From Dendrobium chrysotoxum (taxonomy: Eukaryota; Streptophyta; Magnoliopsida; Asparagales; Orchidaceae), in assembly GCA_019925795.1 (NCBI GenBank), contig CM034314.1, forward strand, positions 77,000,780-77,064,779: 64,000 nt of DNA, in the 5' to 3' direction. The notes below the pieces were generated by a model. The model saw only the letters and a list, made by a program, of their open reading frames with translations, searched no databases and was not told the DNA's origin. Positions within the stretch are counted from its first letter, which is position 1. Every line of letters starts with the position of its first letter. The translations under genes were made by a program, and so were the position numbers. Positions 25,101 to 39,000 of this stretch are shown here, one piece after another.

Positions 25101-28100
25101 CTAACAGTCATCAACCATCATTGCAATCAACATGGAAACCTCTTTGATTCGTGTTACATCTACATACCCCCGCTCTACTTGCAATTCCTCCGCCTTATTT
25201 GCTCAATAGATGCCTCCTCCCACAAATAATTGCAACAATACCCCTCAACAAAACCAAGCCATCATCTCACGTGGCTTTATCCACCCTCACGCATGCATCT
25301 ATAGATGTCTCTATAGTCTATACCCAACAACTTTTGCCTTCCACATATTCTCCTTCACTGTCATGCACTCAAGCCATTACAACAAGTCTCTTCTTTACCA
25401 ATCATGATTGTTGCACTCAACCTCACCCACCATGTAAACGAGTCGAGTCGAGTTTTGGCATTATCGATTTTAGCTCGTCAGTCGAAAAGCGAGCTCGAGT
25501 CGAGCTAAAAATGAGAGCTCAAACTCGAGCTTGTCTCACTGTAAACGAGCTCGAGCCGACTCACGGGCCTCGGCGGTTGTTCGCGTCCGAGCGAGTCTTC
25601 CGCCTTTGCCTCTGCTCACGTTTACCAGCCCGCAATTTTTCACCCGCAAAAATTCCAACTCGAGGAACTTCGCCTCCATTCGCTAGCCGCTCGACGAGCT
25701 CACGAGTCAAGCGGTGTGTTGTTCGAACTTGAGCTCGATAAGCCGTTGAGCTCGATAAGCTCGACTCGTCAAGCACAAGCCGGCTCGCAAATTGGCTTGA
25801 CTCGGTTACACCCCTAATCACCATTAATCAGTATCATTTCTTGATTAAGATCCTCAGCACTTAGGCTACAAATCTTGAACCCATCTGCTTCCTTCACAAA
25901 CAAACCTCAATAACAACAATAACAAGCCTTTGTCCCACTACGTGGGGTCGGCAACATGAATCCTTTTTCTCCATTGTGTCCGGTTCAAAGTCAAATTCTC
26001 GTTTAAATCTAATAGAGAAAGATCATTTCTAATATTTTCTAACCAAGTCTTTTTAGGTCTACCTCTACCTTTCTTAACATAAGTCCAATCTAATACCTCT
26101 ACTTTCCTAACTGGGTCATCGGAAGGCCGCCGTTTTATGTGACCAAACCATCTAAGGCGACTCTCTCTAATCTTATCCTCCACTGGAGCTACTCCAACCT
26201 TTTCACGTATATGCTCATTTCGTATCCTGTCTCTAAGAGTAAATCCACTCATCCACCTAAGCATCCTCATCTCCGCAACACATAACTTAGTATTATGCTT
26301 CTCTTTTAATGGCCAACATTCTGCACCATAAAGCATTGCAGGTCTCACCACCATCTTATAGAATTTTCCCTTAAGTTTAAGGGGGACTTTTCTATCACAC
26401 AACAAGCCCGATGCATTCCTCCACTTCAACCATCCAACTTGAATTCTACTGATAACATCCCCATCTATTTCACCATCACTCTGAACAATAGATCCAAGAT
26501 ATCTAAAACGTGTACTCTTATTAATGACTTGATCGCCCAAAGTCACAATCCCCTCACTAGGTCTATTACTGCTAAAATTACACTCCATATATTCAGTTTT
26601 AGATCTACTCAAGCGAAAACCTTTAGACTCTAAGGTTGATCTCCAGACTTCAAGTTTACCTTCAACTCCCTCTTTAGTCTTGTCAACAAGAAGAATATCA
26701 TCAGCAAAAAGCATACACCAGGGTACATCCTCTTGTAAATGTCTAGTGAGAACATCCATGACTAACGCGAAAAGATATGGGCTTAAAGTTGATCCTTGAT
26801 GTAATCCAACCGAAATAGGGAAATACTTGGTCAAACCACCTTGTGTTTGAACACAAGTAGTAGCTCCTTCATACATATCTTTAATGATTTGAATATAAGC
26901 ATTATTAACTCCTTTCTTTTCAAGAACTCTCCATAGCACTTCTCTTGGAACTTTATCATATGCTTTCTCTAAATCAATAAATATCATATGTAGATCCTCC
27001 TTATTCTCCCTATATTTCTCCATCAAACCTCTCAATAAATGTATGGCTTCCATAGTAGACCTACCAGGCATGAATCCAAATTGATTTTGAGAAACATTAG
27101 TATCACGCCGCAGCCTACGCTCCATAACTCGCTCCCATAGTTTTAAAGTGTGACACATTAACTTAATTCCTCTATAATTCGCACAATCTTGTGCATCACC
27201 TTTATTCTTATAAATAGGAATCAATACACTCATTCTCCACGCATCTGGCATCTTTTTAGTCTTCAAAATATTATTAAAAAGTTTAGTTAGCCAAGAAATT
27301 CCTTCATCTCCTAAGCATTTCCACATCAAACCTCAATGATTACCGTAAATCACCTTTAGACCAGCTTGACCTATTTCACAATAGCTTCATCTTCTCTTTG
27401 GGTCTCTTTGAGTAGAAATATGAAGAAAGACAATAAACTTCTATTGTTCGCAAAAGATTCACCATCCAAAGGACAATAAACATCATCATAGATTTTCAAG
27501 GGTTGAAGAACTTAATTAGTAAAAACTTACATATTCGACTATTAATTGGAATTGCATTCTTTGTTTACTTGCAAATCTATTAATTATTGCATGGTCCTTG
27601 CCAAGGAAGGGCCACTAGAAGTAACATTGAGCGTCTGCTTGCTACCATACCTACTATTTAGCCTATGTAACGGAGAACTCCAAATAATTCAGTATTTGCA
27701 TGATTAAATATATGAACGTGACACTTGCTACCTAAAGCTATACAACTCACACAAATTAACCTTTCTACATTTCACAGGATATTATATGAACTAAGCATTG
27801 GTTTCATCATCATTTCGTAGCTTCCTAATTAGTTTGCATTCATCACATCTTTCTTTGAGTTATTTTCATAACAAGTATACCTTCCAATCACCATGACACT
27901 TGTTGCACTTATGGGTGAATATATGAATCTAGTAGTGTCTAGCTGAGCAATTGAGCCAAAGGGTGAAAAACCTAACAAAATCATATGAAGGCAACCAATA
28001 CATGTATAGAACTTGAGAACTTTAATCAAATTATGGATTGATTTGTTGACCTGCCAGGTATAGAAACTCTACAGAACTTTAGGTGAATCAAGCATCGTTA

Positions 28101-31100
28101 CTAGAAACCAAAAGATATCTAGTACTCATTCAATTAGAAAGTTTTAAAGATGATTTATGTTGTGATGTTCTGCTAATGAACGTAGCATACATCTTCTTTA
28201 GCATGGTTATATGAGCAACATGTAGCCTATAATGAATGAAAAAATACTTATGTTTCCACGCATAAGAGTGCTACCACTAAACTCGCTCCTAAACTTGTTT
28301 GAGTAGGCCCCAACAAAACAAAACTTGATAGTCAAATTGATGTAGAACGTACATGCAGAGATGAGTTGCTTAACGAATTTGCACGTTTAATTTTAGAGAA
28401 TAATATTAAATAAAACTAATGCTGAATTAAACGATGAGATAAAGCAATAAGGTAATAAAACGAGTTTAGGTTAAATCACATGCGTAGGAGTTAAGATCGT
28501 AAAACAGTCAATTAATCTAACTTTGCATACATGGATGATTTTCAATAAGAGATCCCAATGTTAACACTAAGACTAGTCACTATGGAAGATCCACTCACTC
28601 AACTCACTATGATTACTAGGTTTTAGCGGAGAGAAATCAACAAGCTTCTCATAAATCAATTAAACCACGAAAATAGGATAACTAAGAAGATAAGAGACTA
28701 GGGAAAGAGTTCACCGCTATCAAATATTAGACAAACTTGGTGGCTTCAAATCAGCAATCTCCTTAGCCCCAAAAGTCTGGACAACAACATGGAATGATTA
28801 TGGAATTCTGGACAACAGTTGGAGCCTTCCGGATGAGAGGTATGGTGCAGGGAGGCATGCAGAAATCCATGGACAGCAACCCGGACATATTCTGGATGGC
28901 TGGACAGCAAGCTAGCTTGCTTTGGGGATCAGGGCAGCAAGCTATTTTGCTTCGGGAAGCTTCAGGACAATGATTGGAACTCTCTGGATAGGAAACTGGG
29001 CTGTCCTTGAGATCTGGACAGCAAGAACCTTGGCTGGAATTTTCTGGATAGCAAAATCTGGACTGGAATTTCCTGGACAGCAGGAAAATTCTTCCAATGG
29101 AGGTTCTGGACAGCAGTGTGGGGGTTCAGACAACAGCCCAGCCCCTTTTCCTAGCCGAAATTCCCTTGAGAGCAAGTAGGAGCTTCAGGAAAAGAGAGGG
29201 GAATTGTGGAGGGAAACTAAGGGTGACGGCTAGGGTGGATGGGGTTAGGGTGGGGCTGAGTCGGAAACTTAGTGGAGTATCTTATTTAGGTATGGAAGGG
29301 AGAGAGGGCACGACAGCTGTTCGGAGAGCTGGCTTGGTATTTTAATTAAGGAAGGTTAATTGAATTTGAACCCATCCAGTTGAGGGAGAGAGAGAAAGTG
29401 GGCCGGCCCTTGATAGGGATTTGATTGGGTGTTTTAAATGGGTTGTCAAAATTGGATATTTAAATTAAGAAAGGAGATTTAGAAGATCTCCGTTTCAAAA
29501 TTCAAATGAATTTGAATAGTGGGACCTTTCCTAAATTAACTCAGCTCATTTAGGAAATCAATTTCAGATTTAAAAGAAGTTAAAACCTGATTTGGATGAC
29601 TTTCCTAATTTAGCTTGGCTAAATAAGGAAATTATTTGAAATTCGAATTTGAATTTCAAATTAGATTAAATCCTTACCAAATTAATTAGGCTAATTTAGG
29701 AAGGGATTAATGATGATTGAAATCATCATTGATGGAAAAGGGGACAAAGGGCCGGCGGGTAGGGAGAAGGGAGGATGGCTAGTGGTTGGAGCCATGGGAG
29801 GGGGTGGCCGGTGGCTTGGAAGAAGGAGATGGTGTGGTGGCCGGTGGCTTGTAGGTGGTGGCCGGCGGCTTGGAGGAAGAGATGGGGTGGTGGCCGGTGG
29901 CTTGAGGAAGGGAATTGGGTGGTAGTCGGCGGCTTGAGGCTAGGGGACGGTAGGTCGACGGCGGAGGTAAGGGAGGAAGTCGAACCACGAGCCGGGGACG
30001 CTTCCAACGACTGATGGGTATTGCTTTGCCCTTCACCAAGGGACTTTCTCTAAGCTATCTCCTAGAACTCTCACAAGAGAACAAGAAAACTGAAATTTCA
30101 TATTATTCATCATTAAAATCAATACAAAGTCTAAGGCCTCTATATATAGGCCTCCACAAATAAGAAAACTCAAAAGACTAACATGCCCTCCGGGCTACAA
30201 CTCACTAAACTCCCCTCATAGGGGTATAATGGGAAAAACAGAAATATAAAATAAACTAGTACATAAAACTCATAAAAAAATAAATTCCAAATCGTAGCCG
30301 TTGATCTTCGATGTCCTCATCACAAATAAAAAGATAAATAGTTCATTCTGACTTGCAGAATTTGTAAATAAGGGCCAAGAATTTGGATAATCATGATCTT
30401 ACTCACCAAACAAGCCATTTTTTATACTTATCAGCAATTCGTACTTGTTGAAGTTATTAAATTCCTAAAAGATTTTAAGGATTTTATCCCGATGGAACTC
30501 CCAAGGAGTTACCCCTATTTCGAGACATTCAATTGGCCTTGTTTCAAGGGCACAACTATCAAATCTCATTTACTATAATGTGGTGTAATTTTCAATTTTC
30601 ATATGTTATGACCTATGGATTATTATTCTTTGCATTATATCATATAGCTGCATTAGGCCAGCCTAGATCCTAAGATGTCAATTAAAAGCCCACGAACAAA
30701 TAATACCTACCAAATTATAAAGCCACTAGATTATAAATTACCCTTTCTTTCAACTCTGCCCAATGCATGTTGGGTTTAAACCAGCAAAGATTTTCTCTGC
30801 TCTTTAAGCGCACCAGGCTACTTAGTAGATTGCATTGTAATATCTCCTCCTTTTTCTTTGTATGGCTCTTCCCATCAGTCTTAAAAGCATAGGGGTTGAA
30901 CTTGTTAAAACCTATAAAATGGAAATAAAATACCATGGCTAACCAAATATAACATGTACAACATCAAAAAGTAAGATAACACTTCTGCTTTGATCCGTAT
31001 ATGACTATATGTACCAAGTTATATTGATACAAGGCTCTTCCGACCATGCATTGGCAACAGCTCCAGAGATATGGTATGCCCTTTATTTTATATTGGCACA

Positions 31101-34100
31101 AACCTTAAAATGGCTGAAATAGAAGCTTCATTGATTATCTTAGCCCATTCATTCTTGTTTGCATTTACATTGCGGGTACAGCTGTAGCATTTTATAAATG
31201 TAGTTGTAAAGTTGTAGGAAAAGTAATTCTTATGCAAAGCTGTTATGAATCTTATAATTATGTTTTTTATCAAGTTGAAAAGCTCTTTCTTATAACCACC
31301 ACATATTAGCAAATATTTTTGTAAAAAGCAATTTCCTATCACAAAAAATTTTGAAAAACAAAAAATAGTAGTCAAAAGGAGACACGTTTGCGATCAGAAA
31401 AAAAAAATAATGAGAAAGTTGCCCCAAACAAACCCTAAAAGAAATTATTCAATCAAGCCTAAAATAATTTAATCCCATTGTTGACATGTTAATTAGACCT
31501 AATATTGAGTCCTATTTATAATTATCTAGTAGATATTTTAATGCAATCTAAAGTTCTAATACTAAATTTGATGTGAGCTATGATGCACCGACACACCTCT
31601 TGAAGAGAGAATGCAGTGTCGGACACAGACACATGCCCGACACGGCTGGGACAAGTGTTGGACACAGCAGACACATGTCCAATTAAAATAATGTTTAAAT
31701 TTAACCCGACACGACTGGGACACGTGTCAGACACGGCTGGGACACGCGTGTCCTAATTTTTTATGATAAAATTATTTTAAATTATAAAATTTTTATATTT
31801 TTATATTTACTAAATCAAATAAAACATCACATTCGCTCGTATATGCATCAATACGATTATTGAAAGGCATGATTATTAGAGAATGAATCTTTTTTTATTT
31901 TTTTGAGAGGCAATAATGATTATTGAAAATCTTTATGCCTACCTGTGTTTGCAATTTTTAGTGCTATGGAATAAAAAGAATTTTGATTATGTCTGGAAGA
32001 TCTTTATGTGCGTGCCTTATTATAATTCTAGTTGATGGGATTTGCTGAAATAGGTAAAAAGTTAGAATAATATAAAAAATATTTAGAATATAAAAGATTT
32101 AAGATTAATATGTGATATCCAATGAACTATTATGGGTGAGAACTAGAGAACTAGAGAAGTAAATAGATACATTCTTTGTGATTTACATTAGAGGTTAAAG
32201 AAATATTATGGGAGAGAACTAGTGAACTAGAGAAATAAATAGATACAAAGAACCAACTTTAATTATATGATATCCAATGAACTATTGCAAATCTTTTTGT
32301 TGATGAACCAAAGTTGGAAGCAATGATATTTAATGATGATGATATTGAAGGCCAAAAACAAACATCTGAAGCTAATCCCAGTAGTTGAAGCTTAAATGCT
32401 TGATGTTGTGGTAAATGGTTATTTGCTTACATTTTTGTAGTTGTACTAGACATTTTATATTATAAGCTAGACAAGTTATCATGACATTCATTTATTATTG
32501 TTTGTCTTTTCTAATATGATGTAACATTAATATCTATATACAAAAAAAATGTAATGTCGTGTCCGCGCCGTACCCGTGTCCTATATTTTCAAAAAAAGCT
32601 GTGTCCCGTGTCTATGTCGTGTCGTGTCCATGTCATGTCCATGTCACCGTGTCCGTGCATCATAGGATGTAAGAGAAGCCATATTATATAGTGTTAATGC
32701 TTGAAATTATTTATAATAGAAATGTGAAAAAAAAATGCAATGATTATGGAATCCCAATATGCAAACAACTATTATGTGTGGAATCTGATTGTGTTGATCA
32801 ATCTGGTTATTCTATTGTCACGGATCTCAAAGTTTATCATGTACGCTTGGGGGGTACGGGAGGTTTACCCCCCTTTTTTTTTCCTGTACAACGCCCTCGG
32901 AGCTGCATACCCGAGCGGCCCGACGTTTTGTTACCGAGCGCCCCAGCGTTGAACGACAGAGAGTAGAGCGCCGCAGCGGTATAGGTATGACACCGCAACG
33001 AATTAAAACAGAGGTTTGAGCGCCGCAGCGCCCCAAACTGGGGCCGCAGCATTGCGAGACAGACTGGATGATTTTCTTTCTCGTTTTTTTGAAGGGTTGT
33101 GTCCCTTGGGGTTATTTTACTTGGCTTCCTCTTATATTTTGAGTGTGTAAACATTAAAAATGGTGCATGTGAGAAGATAAGCAAGGAGAGAGTGAGAGAT
33201 AAGAGAGATATGTACTTATTTCTCCCGATTTTCATAGTGGATTTTTTGGTGTGGTTTGGCTCCGTGATTTTTTTCCCTATTTTAGGTTTTTACACCTTAA
33301 ATCCTGATGTCCTTTACTTCTCTGCTGCTTTTACTTTCTTGCTTGTTTCGTTATTGTGGTCTTTACTACTCATCTTCCCCAACAACAACTAATGCGAAAC
33401 AAATGCAAATATTCGTATTAAAGTAAACTAAATAGAATAAATAACTAATGATCGCTTAATGATTCATAGAAAGCATAACTCTAATTTAAGTGAACCAGTT
33501 CTAAATCTTCAAGAAGAAATTGATCATTAGAACACAACAGGGTAAGAGTTATAGGACAAACATGATATTCAAATATGTAAATCAGTTCTAAATTCAGTCA
33601 CCCTCTCAACAAATTAATAAATATGTTAAAGAAGAAAGAGAAGTAGAAGAATCGAATAATCAGAAACCTCAAACTTGAAAAAAAAAAAAATCACATTCAA
33701 GGAGATTTGAAAGTCTAAACATATTCACATCCAAAGAGCAATAGCTAAAAGATCCCTGCAATGTTTTTTTACTCCTCCAGCTTCACATTTAAGTTCGGAA
33801 ATGAGCAAGGGGATCATACCTCATACATTGCTTCTGTCAAAATACTTTCTAATATTGATCTTAAACCCCGAGCCCCTGTATTTTTGGCAATTGCTTTTTT
33901 CGCAATAAGCCGCAGAGCTTTTTCAGTAAAATGTAATTTGACCTGTTAAATAGTACATTGTAGGAAAAAATCACTATTCCGTATGTCAATTTGTACATCC
34001 CTTTAGTTTTAAAAGAAATAAGCACAAACCAAAAAACTCACATCGTTCATTTTGAACAACTTCTTGTACTGTTTCCCAAGGGCATTTTTAGGCTCAGTAA

Positions 34101-36052
34101 GAACCTGCAAAAGATAATTGTAAAAAAGAACAAAGATCAGGAAAAGATAAGAAGTAATAATCTACTGATGCTGTCAAGCATGAGCTCCCAGGAGAGACGA
34201 GATAAGGTAGTAAACACTAAGGAGGAGGAAAACAATCCACTCAAGAGCATAAATTCTAAGAAAGACCAAAGGCAGCACAAGGATTTGCAAGAATAGCATT
34301 TACTTGAAGAAGCTGATCTTCATTGAGAGCAGACAAGCAAACAAGTACGGGGAACCTCCCAACAAATTCCGGTATCAAACCATATGCAATAAGGTCTCCA
34401 CTTTCAACCTACATAGAGTTGCATTACTCTAATCACCAAAGAAGTTACAGATGTAACTACCATAGAAAAAAGCTTTTTGAACTACAATTAAAGATTAAAT
34501 CAACATCCAATTAAATTGCACATACACAGTCCAACAAAGATGAAGTGATGGCAGCATTTGTCAAACCACCGGACCGCATGTTTGCACGAACAGGTGCTCC
34601 AAAACCAATAGAAGAATCCTGACGCCTATGATATAATATCCTCTTAATTTCATGAAAGGTCAATGAAACAAGTCAAGTATGAATTCAATAACTACATCAT
34701 TTAACCTCTCAGATATAGTCTTCTCCAAGTCAATAAATGCACCTCCACAGATGAAGAGAATATCTTTTGTATCAATCTGAGAAGAAACATAAAAAAGAAA
34801 ACAGTTAGCCGTAGCAACAAGACAATGGCACAGTCCAACTAAAAGCAGAGATTGGGGAGTTCATCCTAGCAGTCACAAGGGGAGTTCATCCTAGCAGTCA
34901 CAAGGTAAATAACAGCAATCAGGAAAGCTAAACAAGGGACAGACATTCTTATTTCTGAGTATCCATTGAAGCAATATAATTTACTAATTACTGGTGAATT
35001 AATTACTTGATGCAAAGAAAAGAAAGGGCAACAAAATTGAATAGAACAACCAGACCATACTATATGTCAGAAAACAAGTACTTTGTTTAGCGAGGCAAGA
35101 ATATCATTAGCATACATAATTCTTATATTTTTAAAGTTTTTTCCACTATCGATTAGGAAAATAACATTATAGTTTAATTTAATGCTAAATATTTGCAACA
35201 ATTAGCAGGAAAGATGGAAAAAATAATTAATTCCTAAACTTCATCAGGTGTTAGGGAATGCATTCAGCAGTCATTAGATATAGTGACATACTTTATTATA
35301 TTTTTTTATTTCATAGTTAGAACAATTTTACACACATATTTAGATTATTGTTAGATGGCTTTATCGAAAAAATACGTTTTATGCATCTTCCCTAATCATT
35401 GACTTCACATAGCAAGCAATTATTCTTTTAAAATTCAAATTTGGGTTGACGCTGCCCAACAAAAGCCTTTTGCTTTAAATGAGAATTTGAAATTTACTGA
35501 TAAATCATAATTTTAAGTTTCGACTGAAAACAATCAAAAAGATCATGTTGGCCAAAGTTTCAACCAGAACAACTCCAGAGTTAGCCAAAAACAAATATGG
35601 TCTGAGACCCCATTTCAACTACTTTCAGTGGAAGAAAATGATTGAACTAGTCAATTCAAGCAAGTATCAGCCGAAATTTCTTTTCTTTTTTTTTTTAATA
35701 GTTAAATCACTTGGGCTTTGTTTGGCTTTAAGGAATTAAAAGAGAGAACAAAAATTAACAAAGGAATTTAAATGAAGTTTTTTTTTTAATGGAGGAAATT
35801 AGTGAAAAATATTTTTTCATATTTATTGGGTAGATGAGAATTTCAGCTTATGGTTCTTGCAAGGATATGGCATGTATTTCATGTCATTGATTTAATAAAA
35901 TTCCCTTACTATTTTTCGCTAGGGTAACGATAAGGAATTGTCCATGGAATAATACATTTATTCACATCTCTTAGGCAAATTCAATTACCAAAAGATTACA
36001 TTGAAACCAAATACCCAATATCAAATTGTTAAGTAAAATGCAATTGCAAACC

Positions 36053-36083
<31 letters not shown>

Positions 36084-39000
36084 AAACCAATTACTTCAGG
36101 CCAAACACACCCTAAATTTTTTTTTCTTAAAAATACATACATGTCCTTAAATATGTAATTGTTGAGTTAGACTACTATCTTTTTAGAAAGATGGGAGCTT
36201 GAATCATCACACGTCTTATATCATTAATCCACATCTTTGAATGATCGAAATTTAAAGTGGATCATCTTCCTTTTCATTTCTCAAAATCATATTTAATTAG
36301 TTAAACTCTACTTCAAATCTCAATCATTCAAAAATGCAGATGAATGTAAGATGTGCGAAGATAAAAGCTTCATTTCTTCTAAAAGAATAGTAGTTTAATT
36401 TTGATTGTATTAATATAATATTATATATATATAATTTCCACAATTATTATATTCTAAAGTTATTTAATTTATGTTTATATACAAATTATTTTGAAATATT
36501 TTAAAATGGGTGCCAGAACTAAAGTTCCACTTCTGAAGCTCAAACCCAGTTTTAAAATCTTGCATAAATGATGAAAAACTCATATTAGATATAAAACAGG
36601 GTTCAGGAGCTGCCCAATCAGGTTTAGTGGCAACTTTGAGCAGGATTTGGCCCTCCATGCAGCAGAATGTATCCAAATCAACCCATCCCCAATATAAAGT
36701 TTATTTATATTTAGGAAAAGGAATACGTAGTACCGTATCACCATCATCAGACCTCAACTAGTTTCAGAATAAAGCATGATATCATGCCACATTTTAGATA
36801 GGCTGATGCAGTTCAGTAAATATATCTGGCGACTAAAATTTAATCCCAACCAGACCATTTTGAAGGTTGGGTTGATGTAAAACAGTACGGCATATATAAA
36901 GGTTAAGTACATTTATGAACAAAAACATTGCTTCAGTTACATTTGAGAAAGAGCAGAACTCGAGTTTTTATCCATTTTGGTAAGACTCTGATTGGATAAT
37001 AAAGAAAAAACAAAAGTTACATTGTGAATTTCATTGGAGTCACTTTCCAATATAAGCATTAACTCAATAATTGGTAAGAGTTAAACATAAAAAAGAATGG
37101 TTCCTTTTTTTTAAAACATTTTTGACAATGCTAAGGAAAAAGAAAACAGAAACGAAACTAGTAGATGCATCATTAATTCAAACAAAGAACACTTGATAAA
37201 TTCTATAATGTAGAAACACCTGGATATTTTCACCACGTGGATGCTTTCTTGCTCCTTTCTCTGGTACATTAACAACCTAAGAGAAAAGAAAATAATAAGA
37301 ATGTGGCCAGGGACAAGGGTTTGGAGGGGGAGAGGGACGTTCAAATCCTCTCCATGATCAATTCTTATCTGCTCTGCAAATCAAAATTATAAAGAAAAAA
37401 AAAAAGAACAAAGAATAGAAAATATGCAAAGCATTAAGTTAAATGCAAGAGATAAAGAATGTTATTTGAAAATGTGCGTGCTAGGGCTCACTGTTCCTTC
37501 AAGCATTTTCAGCAATGCCTGTTGGACGCCTTCCCCAGATACATCTCTGCTAATATTTAGACTCTCAGCCTGCACACAATGCAAAAAAAAAAAAATCATT
37601 AGTAAGAAAATTTTCATCATAAAAAAGTATAACACAATTAATCTTGAATTTACAGAACCTTTTTAGTGATCTTATCAACTTCATCAATATAAACAATTCC
37701 TTGTTGGGCAGCCGCCACATTAAAATCAGCAGCCTGAAAAACACAATTCACTAGGCAATTACAAATATATATGAGCAACATAATGTTTTGTAACCCATGA
37801 GAATGATTGACAACTATATTCAAATTTCTTAATTATGCACAATTTTTTTTTAAAAGTGTGTTCCATCTAAAAAAACTTAAAAAGGTAGAGGTAGACCTAA
37901 AAAGACTTGATTAGAAAATATTAGAAATGACCTTTTTTATTAGATTTAAATGAGAATTTAACTTTTAACAGGGCACAATGGAGAAAAAGGATTCAGGTAG
38001 CCGACCCCACATAGTAGGATAAAGGCTTCTTGTTGTTGTTGTTGTTGTTGTGTTCCGTCTTAGTTATTGCGGGTATTTCTTCTAGTTGTTCCTTTGAAAT
38101 AAACCAAAGCACTTAACTTGATGACAATTGTCACTGCTCAAAAGATAGCCAAGTCAACATTCTAGACAAATTACATCACATCACTGATTTGCAACAGTCG
38201 ATGCAATATGCATTCAATCTATTCCTTTCCGAACTAAAACCCAAACACCTTTTCACCATAAACCAAACGTGCAGACTACTATATTGGGCCGAATGAATTG
38301 AACAACTGAGACAACAATAGAAAAACTAGAACATGAAAATTACCATAGCTTTCATGAACTTTTTCAAAGAGAGTTATATCGCTAAATTCTTTGTGAAGCA
38401 TTTAAATTTAGGAAAAGAATGAAAGCATGGAGGTATTGTTTTTTGCTGTGAAACTAATGTGAGTATTCAAAAGTGTAAATGTGGGCCCCTACCCTGAATA
38501 AAAAAGTATGTTAGTGATATGTTTTGGCTATCAAATCAACACTCAAAACAGCCACTAGAGTGAAATCAGCACCAAACAGCAAAAAATAGCCACTAAAATC
38601 AAGAGAAAACAACAATGGTATGCAGGAGCAACACTAATAAAGCAGAAATAACAATCTTCAATCAAAGAAACACAAGATACAATTGATTCACTGTTAGAGA
38701 GGTGAATCGGCTCTCCCCCAATTTCTTAGCAACAACTAGGAACCCAAAATCACCAAAGAAAAACTTCTTCAGAAAATTCTTCAAATAATCCCTTTCACAT
38801 ACAAACTTTTCCCCTTAAAACCAGCCCTAATCCCACCATAAATGCACTTCACATTTCCTCCAATGATCTCCCATTAAACTTTGCCGACCATAAATGCACC
38901 TCACATTTCCTCCAATAATCTCTCCTTAAACTTTTTCCTCCTATAGATCTGAAATGAGGTGCTGAGACCCACAAAACAAGTCATTTGGCCCTTGAAATGA

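Noticed and set aside
25151..25824. 193- and 87-codon frames at the MITE
   Set aside because: They run across a GC-rich inverted-repeat element; open by composition.
29710..30039. Gly/Trp-rich (plus) and Pro/Ser-rich (minus) frames resembling cell-wall proteins
   Set aside because: They are translations of the G-rich minisatellite; no signal peptide and no start context.
37318..37362. tRNA T-arm-like GACGTTCAAATCC
   Set aside because: No acceptor or anticodon arms around it; it lies in a CLPX intron next to an exon.
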